A DNA stretch of 64,000 nt from Lentisphaerae bacterium RIFOXYC12_FULL_60_16 (GTDB taxonomy: Bacteria > Verrucomicrobiota > Kiritimatiellia > UBA8416 > YA12-FULL-60-10), in assembly GCA_001803315.1 (NCBI GenBank), contig MHBQ01000132.1, forward strand, positions 1 to 64,000, in the 5' to 3' direction. This document shows positions 1 through 10,200 of this stretch, piece by piece. The first letter of the stretch is position 1, and each line of letters starts with the position of its first letter. The position numbers and the translations under genes are program-made. The notes below the pieces were generated by a model. The model saw nothing but the letters and a program-made list of their open reading frames with translations, was not told the DNA's origin and searched no databases.

Positions 1-116
1 ATCAACAACCAGGGACGACGGGAGGGGGGCTTGAAATCATCCAATTGCGTGGGAATCATACGTGAACCTCTTGACGGAAAAAACGATGACATGGTCGTCC
101 TGCCAACCACCCGACA

Positions 117-962
117 TCAGAATGATCCACGCATCGCAGGAGCACTCACCTCAACCATGTAGGAATCATCATGGATATTCCGTATCCAACTCCCCTGTAT
201 GATATAGCGGGTATTGGCATCCGTAATCACAAACTGGGTGGATGATTCTGAGGTGGTGCCAAATCGGTTCATGGAAGTCTGGTAGGTATACGTCCCAACG
301 CCGGCGACAGGGAACGTCAGGCTTGTCCCATCAGGGAATGCAAATGAAACCTGCAACCCTCCAGCATCACCATCAGGAAAGTCTGAAATACCATTTATGA
401 TCAGCGTAATCACGGCAACTTCGCCACCGGATGCTTCGGTAACGACCACCTGGATATTCGTTGACGAACCCGGAATAAACCGTGTGCCATTCAGGAAAAG
501 TTCCAGATCAGCCGAATAGGATTCCGAGTCCGATGTTGTGGTCGTACTGCGTACATCGGTCACCGCAACGGCCCGGACCGTACCCACAAAATCCACACCA
601 TTCCCGCTGAAACTGATCTGACCTTGCATCATCGTCGCACCAGACGGATAGTTCCCCGATGACGTCATAACCCCGGGCGAACCAATAAATCCCTGATAGG
701 TCTTGCCGTAATCGTCCATGACTTCGACGGTATTTCCAATTTGTGTCAAAACCAGGCGGGTAATGGCACTTTCACCAATCGCAGGAATAATATCCGTACC
801 GGCCAAAGGCGTGTATACGCCTGAAAAATTGACATTTATCCCGGCACCCTGACTGGTATTGAATCCATCACCGGAATCTTCCCACTTATCTTCACAACCG
901 GACAGAATCAGGAATGCCATCGAAACCATGCAGACAGATAAAATACGGGCCGTTTGATTCAT
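117..962 (-). CDS. secreted lipoprotein of unknown function
   Basis: 281-aa ORF; N-terminal signal peptide with lipobox (MAFLILSGC); stop at 117-119. Confidence 0.75.
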   Translation of the reverse strand: MNQTARILSVCMVSMAFLILSGCEDKWEDSGDGFNTSQGAGINVNFSGVYTPLAGTDIIPAIGESAITRLVLTQIGNTVEVMDDYGKTYQGFIGSPGVMTSSGNYPSGATMMQGQISFSGNGVDFVGTVRAVAVTDVRSTTTTSDSESYSADLELFLNGTRFIPGSSTNIQVVVTEASGGEVAVITLIINGISDFPDGDAGGLQVSFAFPDGTSLTFPVAGVGTYTYQTSMNRFGTTSESSTQFVITDANTRYIIQGSWIRNIHDDSYMVEVSAPAMRGSF

Positions 963-1070
963 CGAATCACCCCTGTTATCGGTTCATTAAGTGGTCCACA
1001 GACTAACGTCATAACCCCTAGCTGTCAAACGTGTTCATGATGGTTTGTCGGAAAGCCAAACCAACCAAGA

Positions 1071-1258
1071 GGCTCGGTAGAGACCGCGCTTCGCCACCAG
1101 GGCTTCGCGCATCATCCCGTCCTCGGTAGGGGGCGAGGCGCTTGCCCTGCGAAGCCCTTGGCGAAGCGGGGTCCTGCCAAGCCTCCCATCCTCGGTAGGG
1201 GGCGAGGCGCTTGCCCTGCGAAGCCCTTGGCGAAGCGGGGTCCTGCCAAGCCTCCCAT
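1071..1258. repeat. two near-identical 69-bp tandem units (1121-1189, 1190-1258) plus a degenerate, shortened copy (about 1071-1120)
   Basis: unit CCTCGGTAGGGGGCGAGGCGCTTGCCCTGCGAAGCCCTTGGCGAAGCGGGGTCCTGCCAAGCCTCCCAT read twice in direct orientation between two genes. Confidence 0.9.
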
Positions 1259-1274
1259 CCTCGTGAGCCAATCC

Positions 1275-4200
1275 TTAATACTTCAACACCACCCGGTAGA
1301 ATCGGGCATTAACTTCATCCGATGAGAGATCCACATAAGAACCGATTGAATCCGTCGCCATGACATCTGCCAACGGGGTCCATGGATTGGCCGTCAGGAT
1401 ACTCGATGGTGTCGAATATTGAACCTGATAGGTCAACCCGGGAACCGCCGTCCACAGCAAATGCACGGGACTATTGATCGTGATGCTCACCAGGGTAATC
1501 GGGGGCGCATCATCCCACGATGTGATCATGGTTGACCACGTTCCGCCTCCCATGACCGTATCGGCGCCAGCCCCGTCACCGGCAAGAACCCGGTAATTAC
1601 CTGACGGCAGGAGTTCAAAACCAAACCTGCCACCCGTACCAACGGCAACCGTGTTGATGGCATTGGTGCTCAATTCGCCCAACAAGTGAACAAACGCACT
1701 GTTGGTATAGATGCCGCGTAGCAAACCGCCCTGCACGATTGCCACATCGTCGATGTACCAGCCACCGGCACGCCCGGCACTGTCAGACTGGAGGACAAAC
1801 CGCAGGTACAAGTTAGTCTGGTTGGCAATCGATTCCAGCGAAACAATCACACGGCGCCATTCACCGGTGGTGTTATAGGAATTGTTCCGCCGCGGCAGGA
1901 CCGTGATAATCGGGCGCCCGACACCGGTCTGACGCTGAATAACATCACTGGGCATACGGGGACGAATCGCCTCGATAACCACCGTGTCACCCTGGTCAGC
2001 CAGATCCAGCCATTCGTGGAAGATCAGGAAATAACCGTTCAAGTTCGACGGATCCGAACTCAACCACCAATCCGGCAGTTCCAGGTTAAACAGCGGCGAA
2101 TACAGCGCCATGATCGCACTATTCGGATACAATCCCTTCAAATCCGTTCCGAAACACCAGCGCCCGCTGTTGGCATACGGCGGCATGGCATTTTGAATCC
2201 CAACATCCACCGGGGACCCCAGTGTCCAGACATCCTGTACACCCGGAATACCAGCTTCCAAGCGGTGGTACCAGAGGTTGGTATAATGGGGCAGATAAGC
2301 GTCATACCCCGTCTCGCCCATGGATAGCGCAATCCAGGAGAGACAGCCATTGGTAAAACCTTGCATCGGCAATTTATACTCAAATGCCAAATCGGTATCA
2401 AAGAAAGTGCGAAACGCGTTGAAGCTTAACGCTTCGAAATCGGCAATATATTCCGAGTCACGTTCGCCACCATAACGGATACCACCCAACCGCTTGTATG
2501 CATAAGGCATCTTCTCAACCGGATCAAGCAGGAGACTGGCCGGATTCAACGCATTCACCGTCGGATTGCGTCCCGCAGCAGGACCACCCAACTCCATTTC
2601 CATGCCATCGTCGATCCAGTCCCCATCCGTATCCCGGCTGGTCGGTAAGGTGCCGGTCCTTCCACCAAACATCCTCAACCATGGCCCATCCGAATTATAC
2701 GCCATGAAAGCCCGCGGAGCTGGCGCCTGGTAATTGGCCGCTTCGAACCCGAACAATGGATCAACAGCCCCACCGCCCTGCGGTCCGTTGGGAATCATAT
2801 TCACCCACTCGACAAACCGGTTGGTGTCAATCATCGTGAAATATAGCATCCAGGTGTCGTTCAAATACGTATTACCATCCGTACCACCGAACAAAGCAAT
2901 ATCTCCTGTGTCGGTATACTTGTCCCGGAAGGGAGGATCTAGATAGGGATAATCGATTTCGGTGACCAAGCCCATGGCCGCGCCACCACGAGGACGCGGC
3001 CGCTCGCCATCAACTGACAACAATTCCACCCAATTGGTTCCATCGAAATACCACGTGTCGTTCAGAGGCTTGTGGTTGTCATCAAAACCACCGAATATCA
3101 CAACACCATTGAGCGCACTAACCATATTATGCGCCCACCGGCCCGGCGGTGTATAGGTAGGACTATTGGTCATGTCCCAACCCCTCATTACGTTGGCGTC
3201 GCGACTCACCCACGTATCATCCAGCGCTCGAACCGAATCAATACCGCCGAACAATACAAACCGGTCCAGAGCCTTTGAGAACGCCATCGCACCGGATTTC
3301 CGCATGTAAGGATGCCTGACTAAGGGTGTAGCCCAATACGTAATAACGCCATTGGCATTGTCATAACGCCTTGGTTCCAAATTATTTCGGAAACCGTCAA
3401 AGGTAACCCCGAAATTCCCAGGCGACAGGTAGGCAGGATTATCGATTACCACCCGCAACCAGATGGGATCAGCCTTGATACTGACAACATCATTGGTGTA
3501 CCCCATCAACGTGGCCGTTGCGTAATCGAAATAGAACACAAACCCCATGTTATTCCCGTGTTTCCAGACACCATCCGGTGCATACATCATTTGATTGACC
3601 AGCGTTGTAACATCGAGGGTCACCGCACCATTCGACGCGCCATTGCAAACCAACTCCACGTAACTCGGCGTATTGTAGAAATACCCTGGATTCAGCGCCT
3701 TGATTCGATTTCGAGGCCGGTATGCCGCCTCCTGGGAGGGCAGCGTATAATATTCCGGCGGTGAAGAAAAACTCGGTGAAAGACCATCCAAAGACGGCAC
3801 ATCCGGTTGCGCCAGTTCACCGTAGATACGGATCGTAACCGGATTAAACCCGGAATTAACCCAGGTGAACCCAAGGGTTGCAGACAAGGTTGATGCAGGA
3901 CCAACATCAAACTTCGACATCAACACCGATGGCATGTTGACTGCAGCCACCACCTGGGTTCCGTTCTCCAACCCCACGCGCAGGTTTCCGGCTGCATCCG
4001 ACACCCTGGCATTTGTTTCGACCAGATTGACGTAATCGTAACCAGTTGAACGGCCACGCCATCCCATTTCAAGAGGGAAATCAGCCTGATCATCTGCCTT
4101 AAACGTAACCGGTTCGGCAATAATGAATACTTGACGGTTTGTATCGGCCTGGCCTTCATCGTGGGCCAGATCAATAAAATACTGATGATCCGACAGATTC

Positions 4201-7200
4201 CAGCCACCGAATATAATCGCCTGATCCATATTCGGCACGCCGTTTTCACCCCATACCTCAAGCGGGTCATTTCCAGGATCAATGTCGTAATGTGGATAAC
4301 GTGCCGGTCCACCCGGCCTTGGCCGTTGGAATGGATACTCGATCCCGTTCAATTTCGGTGATTCATAAGAATCAATGGTGTAGGTTCGTGTGGCAACCAT
4401 CATCTCGCTACGGCCAGCAACGGGTGGCAGGAATCCCGGGAAGAACGATAAATCCGTAATGGTCTTGGGTTGCAGCACCCATTGGTTGCCGTTCTCGTAG
4501 TAAGTCCAGATTTCGTCATAATCAGTCAATCCATCACGGCCACCGAAGACCTGGAAGGTATTGCAATACAACAACGGTTTTCCTTTCAACCGTTCGGAAT
4601 CTCCTCCCACCGGTCCACCCGCAAAGGTCCCGACAGCATCATCACTCACAAGATAGAAAGGAGACGATCCCCCTGCCCCCCACCGAGGTGCTGGTTGAGT
4701 CAAGGAAAGTGGATCATGCGGCGTGAACTGATACCAGTAAGGATAAGGATACACGAGAAGCTCTCTTCGCAATTCCCACATATCGTTCAACGCGTAATCG
4801 TGATGATTCAAGGAGCCTGCAGGCGATTGGACCTCTCCCTTCGTTCCGGGCACCCCCGCACCATCCATCAGTCCATCACCATCAGTATCCTGCATCAGGG
4901 GATTGGTCCGGAACACCCGTGTCTCCTCACCATCAATCAACCCGTCCGCATCCGTATCATCAACCCACGGGTGCGTGCTTCCATACCGCGAAGCGGCCAA
5001 AGCGGCCGGATTAAGCTTGAACCGGACCTTGTACTCGGCAATATTAGCAACACCATCCTGGTCCATATCGCCGTATAGCCACATATCCCGGTACATGACC
5101 AGATCAAAGACTCCTGTAAAGCGGTTGGGAATGGGATCCACCGGCGCCAAGCCGAACCAGACTTCAAAACCATCCGGCATACCGTCATGATCCGAATCGG
5201 AATTGAACGGATCGGTCGAATAAGCCCACACAACCGTTCCATAGCTGATATCAAACGAACCCGGATGATTCCCGACCAAGGCATCCCGTACAAGGTATTC
5301 CTCAAGATTGCTCAAACCGTCTCCGTCATAATCCAATATGCCATCAGACGGATTCGACGGATCGAGACGGAACCCAACCGGACGGATTCTCCCCCAGGCA
5401 TCCACCACTTCAAACCCGTCCGGCATCCCATCGCCATCGGTATCCCAATCCGTTGGGCCATCAATTGCCTCGTCACCATCCATATCCCCCCCATCCCAGT
5501 TGGGGAAGAAACCACCATCCAGCCCATTGGAAGCATCGAGGTCGGTATCCCATACCTCCTGACCATCCAGGAGTCCGTCATTGTCGGTATCCATGATCAG
5601 CGGGTCGGTATTATAAATCAACGCTTCCGGTCCATCCGGTAATCCATCACCATCCGTATCCGGATTATAGGGATCGGTCCCCCACTGCCATTCACCGCGA
5701 TTACTAAGCCCGTCATTGTCCGGATCCAGCAGGGCGTCTGCAGGGTTGAGCGGATCCAACCCGTACCGGATTTCCCACCCGTCCGGGATCATGTCACCAT
5801 CGGAATCCGCATTGCCGGGATTCGTCCAGTCATTGGTATTGGCAATTCCATCCCGGCCCAGGAACTCCAGGTAGTTTTCCAGCCCGTCATTATCCGGATC
5901 CGATGCATTGGGACCCGTTTCGATCGGATTCAACCCGATGGTCTGGTAGAGAAACTCGAAACCATCCCACATGCCATCCCCATCCGTGTCGATGACGTGC
6001 GGGAACATGTCCGAAAACACCAAGGCACCCGCCAGATGACTGTTGTTGACAACATTCGATGCCGGACCGGTGGCCGGAATCCGGAACCGCATAACCGGTG
6101 TGCCGATTGGATCCGCAAACCAGGTCAGGTTGGTGGCACGGACCTGGTCTCCATTGATGGAAATACGCAACCCCGGTGTCGGGGCAGCCCGGGCAACGTT
6201 AAAGGCATTCTGACCGGACAGGAACCGGCCGCGGAAATACACGTCAACGGCATTGGCGGTCAATGACGCGGCGTTTGCCAGCGTGCTGACCCCTAACTGG
6301 TTGGTCTTTCCGTCGAAGTTGAATTCATCGTAGTCCGAAACACGATCATTATCCGTGTCCGGATCAAACAGGTTGAGACGTAAACCGTACAGACGATACT
6401 GATCTGCTTCCAGTTTATTGTTTAGATTATCTGCATCGGGGTCATCAAACCGCGAATAGAGGAAATAGTTGGTGTAACTCAACTGCTCCTCGATATCGCT
6501 CACCTGGTCATAATCACGATCCGCCGCAAACATCTGGACGACCAGCTGGTTGACCGCATCATTGCGCACCGTCAACGTTTGGCGCGATGATACGCGGTAT
6601 CCCGGGTGCCGGACCGTAACCCAGTAATCACCCGCGTTGAGGTTCGTGATCGTTACCGGCGTCGTCACCTGGTTGTTCACCACGTTATTGGTTGACAGCA
6701 TCCAACCGTTCAGGAAAACAAGGGCGCCTGTAATCGCCTGGCCGCGGATATCGATTGCCGACACGCTGGCCGCATAAACCGCATTGGTCAGGCGACCGGA
6801 CAGGAAATTCACTACGCTCCGGCCGGCGACCGGAACTTCCGTCCGTATCGGCGCGATCCAGGTCAGGCCATCGGCAGGGCGGAGTTCAACGTCATGGGCA
6901 CCCACTCCGGCAATCAGAACGATCGGCGTATCCGTTCCGGTTGTTGCCTTGCCCGTATCACGGTTATTCAGGTAGATGGAATGCGCCACTCCCGGAGACG
7001 AGATGTAAATGGATCCACCCGGCTGGTTTGTCAGTACGTAAATAATCGTGGATTCAGCTTCACGGAGCAGGGCTTCGGCAATCGGGGCCCAGGGCCGGTT
7101 CGTATCTGCTGGATTCACATAGACATTATGCCTGCCTGCCGCAACCCCTTCGAGAGCCGTAGGTTTAACGGAGTTGGTCTCCCAATCCGGGAATTTCACA

Positions 7201-10200
7201 ACCGCATTGGTTTCAGTCAGATAGGGAACCATTGTTGCCGTGGCAAACGTATTCGAGCCATTCCAAACCGCGGCATTGGTATAAACCTGATTCAGGAATA
7301 CCGTTTCGCCCGGCATATCCGAGAGAACAATCAAGGAACTGCGGGATGAACCCGGTTCCAGTTCAAAATCGCAGCGTTGAATCGTCGAGGGCAGCGACAG
7401 GTTCGCAACCCCACCGGCCGACACCAACGAACGCTGGCTGACGCCCGGGTTGGCACCATTGGTCGATGATCCCTGCCCAAACGCCTGGACAAACACGGTA
7501 TTGGTGTACAAGACCCCGTTCCAGAATTCCGCACCGTAACCGGGCATGGTCGCCTTGGCATAATAGGAACCCTGCGGCAGACCGTTTATCTGGTAGCGAC
7601 CGAACTGGTCGGTTGTGCCCAGGCTGAAAAGTGCGCCGGGCGCAACGTGCCGGTGCCCTCCGACACTGCTCTCCAAACCGCCCCGCCCAATTGCATACAC
7701 GGTGGCCCCGTTGATCGGCTTCCCATCAATATCCCGCACCTGGCCGGATATGCGCACCCCCCCGTAAACCAACACATCGTCCACCCACCAGCCGCGGTAA
7801 TTATTGTTGATGGTGTTCAAGGTGCGGAACAGGAAACGGATCTGCAGGGCATTGGAATTCCGGAACGCGCTGATATCCGCCACCCGGTGTACCCATTGGC
7901 TCTGGATTCCCGACACCGCCGACCGCACCACTACCCAGTTCCAGCCGCCGTCCTGCGACAATTGGACCGTACATTGATCATATTCGGCTTCGGTAAAGTA
8001 CAATTCATTCCAGCTGACATAAAGGTTGGGCGTACCAAACGCCTGGGCGTTGACCATCGGCGAATCCAACCAGGAAATCACCGCCTGGCCATCCATATCA
8101 TAGGTGGTATTGAGGTTGGTACCCGTGACATCGCGTGCCAGCCGGAAGGATGTATTGGTTGTGTGCTGTCCGAAAAACTTGATGTCGCCCTTCGGTTTAT
8201 CCGGATCCGTGGTGGTGACATGCCACAAGTTTACCGCCGACGAACCGGAGGTCCAACCAACCGCGGAAGCGCTTCCCGGCACACCGGTTTCAAAATCGTG
8301 GGGTCCGATCAAGTACGTGTATACTTGTCGCGCGACGCCTACATCATTATACCCCAACTCATACTCATCACCATCCTTGATGCCGTTGTTGTTGCTGTCT
8401 GCTGTCGTCGTCACGCCGTTAACAGCCGTTTCAAAACCATCCAGCAAGCCGTCATTATCGGTATCCGGATTGGTCGGATCACTACCCTGGGAGACTTCAA
8501 GGCCATCGTCGATGCCATCGTTGTCCGAGTCGGCATATTGCGGATGTGTACCCAGGTCTGCTTCTTCCCGATTGGTCAGCCCATCGCCATCAGGATCCGT
8601 CACGGCGTTCACCACATTGGTGTCGCCATCCGCAGGATCCTTGGGATCCAGCCCGTTAAACAACTCCCAGCCATCCTGCATCCCGTCACCGTCACTATCC
8701 GGATTGGTGGGATCAAGCAACCAGTTCGCGGGATTGGTCACCCCGCCGTTCAAGACCAGGTTGGTATCGGCGTTCCAGGCCGGATTATCCAGGAAGGGCT
8801 GGAACTCCTCGATATTCATGAGGCCATCGTTGTCAAGATCATCATACGGGCCCTGGCCTTCCGTACCGTCATTTGCCAGATCATCCGTCAACAGGTCATC
8901 CGTGCCGTTGTCCATCGGCTTCATGGACGGCCGCCCGGCATAATAAGCCGGATTGTTCGTGTCAAGGTGCCATACATGGTTGGTGGAGTAATACCACTCC
9001 CATCCATCCCACATACCGTCGTCATCGGTATCCGGCCGTAACGGATCGGTCCCCAGGAAGTTCTTCTCGTAGGCTGAATTCAGCCAGTCCCCATCAGGGT
9101 CACCCATCTCGCTCCAGGGTCCCGCCAGGATGATCCGGGTATTGCTATCCATGAATCCGCTGGAATTCTCCGAACGGACACCCCAGTAATACACGCGGTC
9201 CGGAATCAACCCGGTACTGACGGTAGCGTTGTTGACGTCGATAACATTCGCGATCTCATTCCCGAATACGGCAGCAATGGTGGCGGGATCATTCACGGCA
9301 GGAATGGCAGGGTCGGATGGCGACCATGACAACGGAGATCGGTAGATCCGGTATACGACGCTCCCCTGTGGGTCGCGGGCAGTCAACCATGTCAAATCAA
9401 CCGAGTTGGATGACGTTCCGCTGGCGGAGCGTAAACCGCTGAATATCGGCGCCCCGGTATGTCCAACCAGTGCATAGGTATAAATCATCTCAAGCCCGGA
9501 ACGATCATTCCCGACAGCAAGCACCGGCAAACCTGAAGGGCTCACGCGAAAGGCAAACAAGGAATTGACCCCGCCCCCGATGTTACGAACAACACCAGGC
9601 GCCGTATCCGAGAAATCCACACCAGCCCAAACCGTTCCATCCCAGAACGAGACATAGATGGGATGCGAACTATCGGAGGAATCCTGCCACGCCACATATA
9701 CCTGGCCATGCCCCGCCCCGATCCGTACGCTCTCCGGTGATTGATTGCCGTTGGTGCTGACTCCGGCGGTCATGGACGTGCCCAAACCCGTCCACAGTCC
9801 ACCCGCGTATCGTGCGACAAAGATTTTTCGCTCCACGGTGGGGGAGGCAACCAGTTCCACCCAGGCCAGGTAAAAAGTGCCATCATCATGCGCCAGTTTC
9901 GGCAACCCGGCGGAGGATGGCAGCAACTGTCCGATCGTCTGCCCCATCTGGACCCACGCGCTGCCATTCCACATGAACGCCTTGATCTTCAGCTGCTGCG
10001 AATCTTTCCAGACAACCACCGGATTACCGGCCTGGTTTACTTCCATATCGACAGCCACGGCACTGTTATGCTGGCCGACAAAGCCGTTGGCGGAACCGTC
10101 CAACCCGACCCAGGCTAAACCATTCCATCGTTTCACCACCACTTCATTATAGGAAATGTATTCTCCGTCCCACTTGTAGCGCTGCACATAGGCAACCATG

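Noticed and set aside
1071-1258. CRISPR array
   Set aside because: Units are contiguous 69-bp tandem repeats without spacers, and no cas genes are present
1035-1271. 78-aa ORF made of the 69-bp repeat
   Set aside because: Translation of a tandem repeat with period divisible by three; no independent coding evidence
4800-9080. DNA-level repeat array in the giant gene (CCATCNNNATCNGNATC)
   Set aside because: Explained by the coding of DxDxDG calcium-binding repeats, not a separate DNA element
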